43,722 bases of DNA from Gammaproteobacteria bacterium (GTDB lineage: Bacteria; Pseudomonadota; Gammaproteobacteria; Enterobacterales; Alteromonadaceae), in assembly GCA_013373245.1 (NCBI GenBank), contig JABXID010000079.1:1-43722 (forward strand). Direction: 5' to 3'. Shown here in pieces: positions 1 through 10,053 of this stretch; the stretch's first letter is position 1, and every line of letters starts with the position of its first letter. The notes under the pieces are model-generated. The model saw nothing but the letters and a program-made list of their open reading frames with translations. It searched no databases and was not told the origin of the DNA. Position numbers and translations under genes: made by a program.

Positions 1-1454
1 ACTTCCTGACAACGACGCTCCATTTCTGGGTTTTCACGTTGAACTGATGCAAAGTCTAAATCTTCATTAGATTGACCTGACGCCATTGAAGACGCAGCAC
101 CACCACCAAGACCGATGTTCATCGCCGGGCCGCCAAGCGCAATAAGTTTTGCTCCTACCGGAATAACGCCTTTGTCTGTATGTTCACGACGAATGTTGCC
201 TAAACCACCTGCAAGCATAATTGGCTTGTGATAACCACGAACTTCTTCACCGTTAAAGCTATTTACTTTATCTTCGTAGGTACGGAAGTAACCTAAAATA
301 TTAGGACGACCAAACTCGTTGTTAAACGCGGCGCCACCTAATGGGCCCTCCATCATAATGTCTAATGCATCAACAATACGAGAAGGTTTGCCGTAGTTAA
401 TTTCCCATGGTTGTTCAAAGTTAGGAATACGTAAGTTTGATACCGTAAATCCAACCAAGCCAGCTTTTGGTTTAGAACCACGGCCGGTTGCACCTTCGTC
501 ACGAATTTCACCACCTGAGCCAGTTGCAGCGCCTGGGAATGGCGAGATTGCCGTTGGGTGGTTATGAGTTTCGACCTTCATTAGAATGTCGATATTTTCG
601 TGGTGGAATTTATAAGAACCTGAGCTTGGCTCAGCGAAAAAACGCCCCGCTTCACTGCCGTGCATTACCGCCGCGTTGTCTTTATACGCAGACGTTACAT
701 AGTCACTGTTGTGCTCAAAGGTATTTTTGATCATCTTGAACAATGATTTTGGCTGCTCAACACCGTCAATCGTCCAGTCAGCATTAAATATTTTGTGACG
801 ACAATGCTCTGAGTTTGCTTGGGCAAACATGTAAAGTTCGATGTCATTCGGGTTGCGACCCAACTTATTAGTGAAGTTCTCGACTAAATAGTCGATTTCG
901 TCATCTGCAAGCGCTAAGCCCATTTCAATGTTAGCTTTCGCTAGCGCATCACGGCCACCAGATAAAATATCTACCGATGAAAATGGTGCCGGCTCGTCCG
1001 CAACAAATAATTGTTCAGCTTGTTCAAATTGAGAAAACACAACTTCAGTCATTCTGTCGTGCAGCAGCGCGGATAATAAAGATTTTTGAGCGTCAGTCAG
1101 TGGCGAATCAGTGATCACATAATATGCGATACCGCGTTCGATGCGCTTTACTTGCGCTAAGCCACAGTTATTGGCAATGTTGGTTGCCTTCGTCGACCAT
1201 GGAGATATTGTTCCAGGTCGAGGGGTTACTAAAAGTAACTCGCCTTCTGGTTGATGTTGGGCTATTTTCGGCCCGTACTCCAACAAAGCATTAAGCTTCG
1301 CGAGTTCATCCGTTGATAATTCTGCCGTTGTGTGGGCAAAGTGAGAAAATTCCGCGTAAATATCTTTTACATTTAAACCATTTTCATTAAATGCTTTAAG
1401 TAATTTTTTAACACGAAAGTCAGAAAGCGCTGGGGCACCGCGAAGGATTAACAT
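1..1454 (-). CDS. purL: Phosphoribosylformylglycinamidine synthase, N-terminal part (runs off the window start)
   Basis: Reverse-strand translation from CAT at 1452-1454 begins [27 protein letters not shown], typical of PurL; open to the window edge, so absent from the ORF track. Confidence 0.95.
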   Translation of the reverse strand, partial: MLILRGAPALSDFRVKKLLKAFNENGLNVKDIYAEFSHFAHTTAELSTDELAKLNALLEYGPKIAQHQPEGELLLVTPRPGTISPWSTKATNIANNCGLAQVKRIERGIAYYVITDSPLTDAQKSLLSALLHDRMTEVVFSQFEQAEQLFVADEPAPFSSVDILSGGRDALAKANIEMGLALADDEIDYLVENFTNKLGRNPNDIELYMFAQANSEHCRHKIFNADWTIDGVEQPKSLFKMIKNTFEHNSDYVTSAYKDNAAVMHGSEAGRFFAEPSSGSYKFHHENIDILMKVETHNHPTAISPFPGAATGSGGEIRDEGATGRGSKPKAGLVGFTVSNLRIPNFEQPWEINYGKPSRIVDALDIMMEGPLGGAAFNNEFGRPNILGYFRTYEDKVNSFNGEEVRGYHKPIMLAGGLGNIRREHTDKGVIPVGAKLIALGGPAMNIGLGGGAASSMASGQSNEDLDFASVQRENPEMERRCQE

Positions 1455-1757
1455 ATGCCAATTCACCGTTCATTTTGAAAGGAAAAAAATTAGGCGCGCA
1501 TTATATACACAATCAGCACTAAGTAACAGAATCTTATGCTTAATATTTACCGATAAACTCGATTAACTCACTTTGATATACATTGTCATACTGTTGTAAC
1601 AAATAATTCTAAAAATATATTATTAACACCTTGCCTTTATTTCTCTGTGTTTGGGTGAAATAGACTACGATTTTACGAAATGGGCCTAATGACTGCTGAC
1701 ATTTCTTTTGCTATAAATACGCCAATGGACACTTTGAAGTACACTCAGCGATTTGCC

Positions 1758-3182
1758 ATGCGAATCAATTATAGGATCAAGCTCATTTGGGCTTGTGCTT
1801 TGGTGTACCTAGTGACAGGGTGTCAACCTGCTTATGAATTGTCGCAGCTGCAAAAAATAAAACAGTCCGATGTGTTACGAGTGGGCATTTTATTTAACCC
1901 AACCAGCTATTATGTAGATACCAACGGAACCGCAGGCTTTGAACACGATTTAGTTAATGAGTTTGCTAATTATCTTGATGTTGAAATCGAACTTATTCCC
2001 AGCTACCACATTTCTGAGTTATTACCGAAGTTAGAAAATAACCAAATTGATATTTTAGTCGGCGGCCTCACCCGTACAGAGAGTCGTTCCGATAAGTTCC
2101 GTTTTTCTCCACCATACCTAAACATCAGTCAAAAGTTAGTTTATAAACAAGGTAAACAGCGTCCAACCAAATTGTCTGAAGTGGATGGTGTGATTACAGT
2201 GGCGCCAGAGACTAGTCACCTTGAAATATTAGAAGAATTAAAAGAGGATTATCCGGATTTACAATTTGAAGTGTCGAAAAACGCTGACCCAAACGAATTG
2301 CTGGAAATGATAATCGATGGCAGTGTTGAATTTACCATCGCAGACTCACACAATTTATCCATAGTTAGACGATACTTTCCTGACATCAGCGTAGCCTTCA
2401 CATTAGAAAAAAGCCGTGACCTCAACTGGTTATTGCAAAACAATCGAGACGACTCGTTATACGCCATCCTTATCGACTTTTTTGGTGACATGAACGAAAG
2501 CGGTGAATTGATAGCACTAGAGGATAGATACTTTGGCCACGTAGAAAAATTCAACTACGTCGATACTCGGTTATTCATGAAAGCGGTTGACCAAGTATTA
2601 CCAACCTATCAACCTTGGTTTGAAGAGTATGCGTCTGGCTTAGACTGGCGACTGTTAGCCGCTCAAAGTTACCAAGAATCACATTGGGACCCGAGAGCTA
2701 AGTCGCCTACTGGTGTTCGCGGTATCATGATGTTAACTCAACCAACAGCAAAACAACTAGGTGTGAAAAGTCGCTTAGACGCTGAAGATAATATTCGAGG
2801 CGGTGCTGTGTATTTGCAACAGTTAATGCGCCGGGTTCCTGATAGGATCTCGGAACACGACCGACCTTGGTTTGCGTTAGCGGCCTATAACGTCGGCTGG
2901 GGCCACGTGCAAGATGCTAGAAGACTAACTTCACAATTAGGTGGCGACCCAGATAAATGGGTCGACGTTAAACAGAAACTGCCACTATTGCGTCAAAAGC
3001 GTTATTACAAAAAAACTCGATATGGATTTGCTAGAGGTGATGAAGCGGTTACTTATGTATCTAACATTCGTCGCTATTACGACACTTTAGTTTGGCTAGA
3101 CCAAAAGGCCACAGAGGAAGAGATAGCTGAATTGCGCCGTGAAGAAGCGCAAAAACCCGCAATCCCCGAAATAGCACAATAA
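1758..3182 (+). CDS. mltF: Membrane-bound lytic murein transglycosylase F (SBP_bac_3 domain plus SLT domain lipoprotein)
   Basis: Signal peptide with lipobox VTGC from the internal Met at 1758; solute-binding domain followed by SLT motif (AAQSYQESHWDPRAKSPTGVRGIMMLT); divergent from purL. Confidence 0.93.
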   Translation: MRINYRIKLIWACALVYLVTGCQPAYELSQLQKIKQSDVLRVGILFNPTSYYVDTNGTAGFEHDLVNEFANYLDVEIELIPSYHISELLPKLENNQIDILVGGLTRTESRSDKFRFSPPYLNISQKLVYKQGKQRPTKLSEVDGVITVAPETSHLEILEELKEDYPDLQFEVSKNADPNELLEMIIDGSVEFTIADSHNLSIVRRYFPDISVAFTLEKSRDLNWLLQNNRDDSLYAILIDFFGDMNESGELIALEDRYFGHVEKFNYVDTRLFMKAVDQVLPTYQPWFEEYASGLDWRLLAAQSYQESHWDPRAKSPTGVRGIMMLTQPTAKQLGVKSRLDAEDNIRGGAVYLQQLMRRVPDRISEHDRPWFALAAYNVGWGHVQDARRLTSQLGGDPDKWVDVKQKLPLLRQKRYYKKTRYGFARGDEAVTYVSNIRRYYDTLVWLDQKATEEEIAELRREEAQKPAIPEIAQ

Positions 3183-3322
3183 TCTTTACGCTCTCATCGT
3201 GTATAATCTCGTTGTCAGTGCACCGGGGCTTGTGTATCGACATAAAACTGTCATCATTAATATGCTATTCTCAGCATAATAAACAAAAACAATCACTACA
3301 GATAAACACCAGCAGGAGAAAA

Positions 3323-4044
<722 letters not shown>

Positions 4045-4187
4045 TCAAATAACCAATACAGCTATAAGCCTGTAAAAACAAATGGTTATACATTGGCATT
4101 ATATTTGGTTGTTATGATAACAAAATTCAATGCATTGCGTTGCACAACTGCTATTATTTAAAACATTTCGTCGAAAAGGAAAACATC

Positions 4188-4421
4188 ATGCCTAATTCAA
4201 TTCTTACTATAGTTTTAGTGTCCGTTATTGGAGGACTATTATATGCGGCTTATGAACAGCATGTGAAACTGCAATTAAAAAAGCATAAAGCCAAACCAGA
4301 TGAGGAAACTCAAAAAGAAATCGCTGATCTAAAAGAGCGTGTTGCGGTGCTTGAAAAAATAGTCACTGATGAAAAATATAACTTACGCAAAGAAATAGAC
4401 TCTTTAGACAAAGCCAGTTGA
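4188..4421 (+). CDS. Small membrane protein, N-terminal TM plus coiled coil, PspB-like architecture
   Basis: MPNSILTIVLVSVIGGLLYAAYEQHVKLQLKKHKAKPDEETQKEIADLKERVAVLEKIVTDE; start preceded by aaaagga RBS. Confidence 0.6.
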   Translation: MPNSILTIVLVSVIGGLLYAAYEQHVKLQLKKHKAKPDEETQKEIADLKERVAVLEKIVTDEKYNLRKEIDSLDKAS

Positions 4422-4550
4422 TGTATACGACGCGTTGATTATTTTAATAACTTTACTTTTGATAAATAATAAAAATTCACTATTTATTATTAGAATTAGC
4501 TGCACTATATTGGATAGTGAATTAAATATTATCGCATTATAGGATATTGA

Positions 4551-6803
4551 TTGTTTCTAAGTAATTTAGCTCGTTGCAGGTGCATACATCCCTTAGCGGG
4601 CTTTCTATTTTTAGGTACAACCTGTGTGCATGCATATGCAAACATGAATCAATTCGACGACGACGAACTGTTCTCTTTGTCTCTCGAAGAGTTACTCATG
4701 GTAGAAGTAGAAACTCGTAAAACCAAAGAAAACTTGGCTGTAGTTCCGCTTTCCAACACCCTTATTACTCATCATCAAATGCAACAACACAACATCTCCT
4801 CCATTTATGAATTAGCGGAGTTTGTTCCCAATTTCTCCTATCGCCGCAGTTTTGGTAAATTACAAGAGCGCGGAGTTACACGAGGTGTCGCTAACGTCAC
4901 TGGTGAAAATGTAACTGGCGTGTTCATTGACGGCATGGCGGTAAATGGCTTAATAAATAGTCTCGACCTGTCCCAATTCAAATACGCTGAGGTTGTTCGA
5001 GGACCACAGGCCACACTTTATGGCCGCAGTACTTTTGCAGGTGCAGTGAATTTGACGACCGGCAATCCACTTGAACAACTAAATACGTCTGCCAGTGTTT
5101 CCATTGGACAAGAACAACGCATTCGCACGACAATTCAATTCGGACATAAAATTTCCGAGCAATTGGCACTGCAATTTACCGCTAGTACTCGCCAAAAATC
5201 TGGCGAATATAACAATGCGTTGGGCGATGGTGCTGGTTCTTTAAATGAGCAAAAAAATCAATCGCTCAGTATTATTTCAGGTTTCAAGATTGATGAGTTT
5301 GCGCTTGATGGAAAGATTACATTTATTCACAGCAACGATGATGACTCACCGTATGCCACAACTTTGCAGTTAAGCGACAAAAACAACTGCTTTCTTGACG
5401 CTGGACGTCAATACTTTTGTGGGCAACTCGAGGCGCCAAATACAATAGGTTACAACAATTTAGGACTCTCAAATATTAATGGGGATGTAGGCTACCAAAA
5501 CACATTTAACCTGCTAAATTCCCATCTTAATTTTAAAGTCAATGAATCCCATACACTTAAACTCAATAACTCTTTTTCCGAACAACAACAAGCTTATTTA
5601 GTCGATGGTGACTACTCGTCGGTTGAATTCTATTGGGCTGATAACCAGTTAGACAGAGACAGTGTCACTGCCGAATTACAATGGGCGTCAACATGGTCGG
5701 ATTCTTTAAACAGCTTGATTGGTGTTTTTTATCAAACCAACGAAACATTTAACGTTTCAAATGCATACTATCCACCTAGCCAATCACCAACCCCCTCTCC
5801 ACTTAGAGATGAACATTTAAAACTGGAAAACTTAGCCTTGTTTTCTAGTGTAACTTACCAGCTAGATAGCCAAAGTGACATTATTGCGGACTTGCGAATA
5901 GCCGAAGAAACGGTCTCGTTTGATCACCAAGTTCAATCAGGTCAACAAACGTTTAACACGCTCTCGCCTAAACTGACATACCGCTACGCTTACGATGAAA
6001 AAACCAACGTATATGCCAGTATTTCAAACGGCACAAAACCCGGAGGCTTCAATCCCTCGATTTGGAACGATGCGCTAAACGGCGCAAACCAGCTGATAAG
6101 AGACCGCTACCGAACTTTTGATCAAGAATCTTTATGGCAAAGTGAGATTGGCATTAAGGGCCGCAGCGCAAGCAATAAACTCAGCTACTCGCTAAATGTA
6201 TTTGTTGCTCAATGGGATGATTTGCAAACCTCACAAAGTATCACTTTTGATTTAAACGACGGTTCAACAAAATCAGAAGGCATTGTTTCAAACAGCGGCG
6301 AGGCTGATACTCATGGTGTCGAACTAGAAGTGAAACAGCAACACACTAGCCGTTTGAATAGTTGGTGGCATATAGGTTACGCACACACAGAGTTTGTTGA
6401 CTCTGAAACTTCGGCACAAAAAGAGTTAACTGGTGTTGGTAGTATCAATGGTAATCAAATCCCCAATTCTCCGGAATTAACCGGAGCGCTGGGAGTTCAA
6501 TATCAAACATCTCATGCTCAGTGGCACATCCGTTACAATAGCAGCATTCACCACGAATCAGCCCGTTTTGTTGCAGAGCATAATCTTGCCGAAGTTCCAG
6601 CAATCAATAAACTAAGACTGGGAATCACTGCCGATATGTCAAACTGGAACGTATCACTTCACACTACAATTGCAGAGCACTCAAACCATATTGAAAGTGC
6701 AGCACGACTTGGTGATCCAACAACATTCTTTCGCTTAAGAGCGTTTGGCTTGAGCTTATCCGATTCAAACTTCACAGAGCTGACTATCAAGTATCAGTTT
6801 TAA
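4551..6803 (+). CDS. TonB-dependent outer membrane receptor
   Basis: Plug domain (NVTGENVTGVFIDGMAVNG...AEVVRGPQATLYGRSTFAGAVNLTTG), beta-barrel, C-terminal Phe (ELTIKYQF); TTG start in ORF track. Confidence 0.9.
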   Translation: MFLSNLARCRCIHPLAGFLFLGTTCVHAYANMNQFDDDELFSLSLEELLMVEVETRKTKENLAVVPLSNTLITHHQMQQHNISSIYELAEFVPNFSYRRSFGKLQERGVTRGVANVTGENVTGVFIDGMAVNGLINSLDLSQFKYAEVVRGPQATLYGRSTFAGAVNLTTGNPLEQLNTSASVSIGQEQRIRTTIQFGHKISEQLALQFTASTRQKSGEYNNALGDGAGSLNEQKNQSLSIISGFKIDEFALDGKITFIHSNDDDSPYATTLQLSDKNNCFLDAGRQYFCGQLEAPNTIGYNNLGLSNINGDVGYQNTFNLLNSHLNFKVNESHTLKLNNSFSEQQQAYLVDGDYSSVEFYWADNQLDRDSVTAELQWASTWSDSLNSLIGVFYQTNETFNVSNAYYPPSQSPTPSPLRDEHLKLENLALFSSVTYQLDSQSDIIADLRIAEETVSFDHQVQSGQQTFNTLSPKLTYRYAYDEKTNVYASISNGTKPGGFNPSIWNDALNGANQLIRDRYRTFDQESLWQSEIGIKGRSASNKLSYSLNVFVAQWDDLQTSQSITFDLNDGSTKSEGIVSNSGEADTHGVELEVKQQHTSRLNSWWHIGYAHTEFVDSETSAQKELTGVGSINGNQIPNSPELTGALGVQYQTSHAQWHIRYNSSIHHESARFVAEHNLAEVPAINKLRLGITADMSNWNVSLHTTIAEHSNHIESAARLGDPTTFFRLRAFGLSLSDSNFTELTIKYQF

Positions 6804-6886
6804 ATAGTACTGTTCGAGTAAAGGGTACTTCTCGCGATGAAATTTCGACTATCGAAAAAGTAATCAAATTTCACTATACTGAAAAC

Positions 6887-7759
6887 GTGATTGTAAATTT
6901 GGTGTGTATCTTGTTCAAACTCCTCATCGCTCTAATTATTGTATTTTCCAGTTCGTCTATAAACGCGAAAACGTTAATGTTTATTCGCGATGACGTGTTA
7001 GAAAATTATTACAACTTTCTAAAAGGCAGAGACGTTCTCAGCATAAGAAATTTTAGCGGTGAGTTTATCCGTCGTGATGTAGTCGATATGATTTTATTGC
7101 AACAGGCATTAAAAATTGGTGGTTTTAACATGGAATTTGACTACGCCCCGGGCCGACTGAATTTTCGCAATACCCGCATGTTAGAAGAAGGAAAACTGCT
7201 GTTAAGCTTTGATTCATATTGGTTGCAAGACGCGAAACTTCTATCAGAAGACTTGTACATATCCGAGCCTGTGATCAGAAAAGGCGAATACCACGCAGCC
7301 ATTTATGCAAGCCCCAAACACCCGACTATTTTTAACGTTTCTACTATCGAAGACTTAAGAAAGCATACAGCGGTTTCTACGCCAAAATGGAAAACCGACT
7401 GGGCAACATTGCAAGCCCTCAACCTAAAAGAACTAATTCACGAAGACGAATGGGTCAGCCAAGCAAAAATGGTCTCATTAAGATTAGTTGATTTCATTAT
7501 GATGCCGTTTACATCGGAAGGCAGTAACACATACCATTTAGAATCCATAAAGCTGCAACACATTCCTAATACAGCTTTGTTATTAAACGACAGTCGTCAT
7601 TTTGTTGTCAGTAAAAAACACCCTTTGGGCAACGAAGCCTTTACTTCGCTAAATAAAGGCCTGACTGTTTTAAGAAAAGAAAATCGTATTACATCCGCTT
7701 ATAAAGAAGCCGGCTTTTTAATCGATACGACAAACATTAAAGTCCTAAATGCCCAATAA
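6887..7759 (+). CDS. Periplasmic substrate-binding-like protein (SBP_bac_3-like)
   Basis: N-terminal signal peptide (LLIALIIVFSSSSINA), then a secreted domain of about 265 aa resembling extracellular solute-binding proteins; start codon uncertain. Confidence 0.6.
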   Translation: MIVNLVCILFKLLIALIIVFSSSSINAKTLMFIRDDVLENYYNFLKGRDVLSIRNFSGEFIRRDVVDMILLQQALKIGGFNMEFDYAPGRLNFRNTRMLEEGKLLLSFDSYWLQDAKLLSEDLYISEPVIRKGEYHAAIYASPKHPTIFNVSTIEDLRKHTAVSTPKWKTDWATLQALNLKELIHEDEWVSQAKMVSLRLVDFIMMPFTSEGSNTYHLESIKLQHIPNTALLLNDSRHFVVSKKHPLGNEAFTSLNKGLTVLRKENRITSAYKEAGFLIDTTNIKVLNAQ

Positions 7760-7790
7760 AAAAGGCGCATATACATGCGCCTTTATAGTT
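7757..7790 (+). terminator. Rho-independent terminator-like hairpin
   Basis: Perfect 10-bp stem AAAGGCGCAT-atac-ATGCGCCTTT at 7761-7784, immediately after the stop codon. Confidence 0.8.
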
Positions 7791-7856
7791 TATAAAAATA
7801 GACTGCACTGCATTAAACTTCATTTATTACATTGTGGTTTTAATTCAAGCAACGCC

Positions 7857-7959
7857 ACGAAGAATTTTCAGCCCTAGAGTCAAATGGGATTGTGCGAAAT
7901 AGTTAGGGCTAAGACGAGGCTGTCAAAGATTTTTACCTCGGGAGTTTGCTCCAGTAAAT
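7857..7959. repeat. Intergenic repeat element, copy A
   Basis: Aligns without gaps to 8010-8112 at an offset of 153 bp (aattttcagccct...caaatg.gatt.tgc.aaatagtt...gctaagacga.gc.gtcaaa.atttttacctcgggagtttgctccag.aaat). Confidence 0.85.
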
Positions 7960-8009
7960 AACCTATATTCACCCGTCTTTCTACAAAGTAGTTTTTCTTA
8001 AACAAGGCA

Positions 8010-8112
8010 CCGAGGAATTTTCAGCCCTCTACTCAAATGCGATTATGCTAAATAGTTGGCGCTAAGACGAAGCCGTCAAATATTTTTACCTCGGGAGTTT
8101 GCTCCAGCAAAT
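8010..8112. repeat. Intergenic repeat element, copy B
   Basis: Second copy of 7857-7959, ungapped; its end can fold (TTTGCTccAGCAAA with outer ACCTC/GAGGT). Confidence 0.85.
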
Positions 8113-8167
8113 GACTGAGGTAAAAATTGCAGACAATGACGTATTAGCTCCAAATATGACGCAGAAT

Positions 8168-9751
8168 CTATTCCCACTCAATCGTAGCCGGCGGCTTACC
8201 ACTAATATCGTAAACCACACGAGAAATACCATTGATTTCATTGATGATACGGTTAGAAACCTTGCCTAGGAAATCGTAAGGTAAATGTGCCCAATGTGCA
8301 GTCATAAAGTCGATAGTTTCTACTGCTCTTAAGCTCACCACCCAGTCGTACTTGCGTCCATCACCCATTACACCAACTGAACGAACTGGTAAGAATACCG
8401 TAAACGCTTGCGATACTTTGTTATAAAGGTCTGCCGCATGTAACTCTTCGATGAAGATAGCGTCTGCACGACGAAGTAAATCAGCGTATTCCTTTTTCAC
8501 TTCACCTAAGATACGAACACCTAAACCCGGTCCTGGGAACGGATGGCGGTATAACATGTCATACGGTAAACCGAGCTCTAAACCAATCTTACGCACTTCG
8601 TCTTTAAACAACTCACGCAATGGCTCAACTAAACCAAGCTCCATGTCTTCTGGTAAACCACCTACATTATGGTGCGATTTAATCACGTGTGCTTTGCCCG
8701 TTTTAGACGCCGCTGATTCGATGACATCAGGATAGATAGTACCTTGAGCTAACCATTTTGCGTTTTTAAGTTTGCTCGCTTCCTCGTCGAATACTTCTAC
8801 GAATACATTACCAATGATCTTACGTTTTTTCTCAGGATCATTCTCGCCAGCTAAGCGGTCTAAGAAACGTTGTTCTGCGTTAACATGAACAATATTCAAA
8901 CCAAAGTGGTCGCCAAACATATCCATTACTTGCTGGCCTTCGTTCAAACGCAATAAACCGTTATCTACGAAAACACAAGTGAGTTTGTCACCAATCGCAC
9001 GGTGTAATAACATAGCTACAACTGATGAATCAACGCCACCAGATAAGCCAAGAACCACTTCGTCATCGCCAACTTGTGCCTTCATTTTTTCCACGGCATC
9101 TTCAATGATTGACGCAGATGTCCAAAGCTTTTCACACGCACAAATATTACAAACGAAGTTTTCTAAAATACGCAAACCTTGTTTAGTGTGCGTAACTTCA
9201 GGATGAAACTGAACGCCATAAAAGCGCTTTTCTTCGTTTGACATAACCGCGTATGGGCAAGAGTCAGTTTTTGCAACTGTAGTAAAGTCGGTTGGGATGG
9301 CTTTTACTTTATCGCCATGACTCATCCAAACGTCTAACAATGCGTTTCCGCCAGCAGCGATTGAATCTTCAATACCTTCTAATAACGCAGATTCAGAAAT
9401 AACTTCTACTTGCGCATAACCAAATTCACGTTCATTTGATACTTCAACCGCACCGCCTAACTGCTGTGACATGGTTTGCATACCGTAACAAATACCAAGT
9501 ACTGGAATACCAGCGTTAAATACATACTCAGGCGCACGAGGTGAATCATGCTCAGTAACAGACTCAGGTCCGCCCGCTAAGATAATACCGTTCGGATTAA
9601 ATTCTTTGATCTGCTCTTCGGTAACGTCCCACGCCCAAAGTTCACAATAAACACCAATTTCACGAATACGACGTGCAATTAATTGAGTGTACTGAGAACC
9701 AAAATCTAAAATTAAAATTTTGTGCTGGTGAATGTCTTGGTTTAGTGACAT
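8168..9751 (-). CDS. guaA: GMP synthase (glutamine-hydrolysing)
   Basis: GATase motifs ([14 protein letters not shown]), PP-loop [14 protein letters not shown]-terminus [10 protein letters not shown]. Confidence 0.98.
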   Translation of the reverse strand: MSLNQDIHQHKILILDFGSQYTQLIARRIREIGVYCELWAWDVTEEQIKEFNPNGIILAGGPESVTEHDSPRAPEYVFNAGIPVLGICYGMQTMSQQLGGAVEVSNEREFGYAQVEVISESALLEGIEDSIAAGGNALLDVWMSHGDKVKAIPTDFTTVAKTDSCPYAVMSNEEKRFYGVQFHPEVTHTKQGLRILENFVCNICACEKLWTSASIIEDAVEKMKAQVGDDEVVLGLSGGVDSSVVAMLLHRAIGDKLTCVFVDNGLLRLNEGQQVMDMFGDHFGLNIVHVNAEQRFLDRLAGENDPEKKRKIIGNVFVEVFDEEASKLKNAKWLAQGTIYPDVIESAASKTGKAHVIKSHHNVGGLPEDMELGLVEPLRELFKDEVRKIGLELGLPYDMLYRHPFPGPGLGVRILGEVKKEYADLLRRADAIFIEELHAADLYNKVSQAFTVFLPVRSVGVMGDGRKYDWVVSLRAVETIDFMTAHWAHLPYDFLGKVSNRIINEINGISRVVYDISGKPPATIEWE

Positions 9752-9800
9752 GTTTTAGCCTTCTAATTTGTAAGTCGAACTTTGTTCAACTATGTAATTG

Positions 9801-9822
9801 AAAAGTCGGGCAAATACCCGAC
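9801..9822 (-). terminator. Terminator/attenuator-like hairpin between guaB and guaA
   Basis: On the minus strand GTCGGG-tatttg-CCCGAC followed by TTTT, about 50 nt upstream of the guaA start. Confidence 0.5.
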
Positions 9823-9837
9823 CTTGAATTCGTTTTT

Positions 9838-9910
9838 GTCATTCCGAGACAGTCTAAGCTTGTCGAAGAACCTTTTAAGATCCCTCCACTCTGTCCTCGG
9901 TCGGGATGAC
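9838..9910. repeat. Dispersed GTCATTCCGAG...CGGGATGAC repeat, short copy
   Basis: Imperfect terminal inverted repeats GTCATTCCGA/TCGGGATGAC; shared internal blocks with the reverse complement of 43403-43529 (TCGAxGAA, GATCCCTCCACTC, CTCGGTCGGGATGAC). Confidence 0.8.
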
Positions 9911-9947
9911 ACAATTTATAATATTTTTTGCTTGTAGCTCGATTTGA

Positions 9948-10053
9948 GATAATTTTTAAGCCAAATCATTGAGTTCTAGGAAAACGCGCGGAATGTAAAC
10001 TTTTACCTGAGCGCGTTTGACAACGAAATCGGTGATTTGGCGACAAAATTATC
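9948..10053. repeat. 106-bp nested palindrome overlapping the guaB stop codon
   Basis: Nested perfect arms: GATAATTTT/AAAATTATC (9948-9956/10045-10053), CCAAATCA/TGATTTGG (9961-9968/10033-10040), AAACGCGC/GCGCGTTT (9982-9989/10011-10018). Confidence 0.85.

Noticed and set aside
488-730. Plus-strand 80-aa ORF
   Set aside because: Antisense to purL, which is open across this region; no recognisable protein features
7857-8112. CRISPR-like array
   Set aside because: Only two long divergent copies and no short identical repeats with unique spacers; no cas genes in the window
8451-9206. Plus-strand ORFs antisense to guaA
   Set aside because: Fully inside guaA with no RBS or domain support
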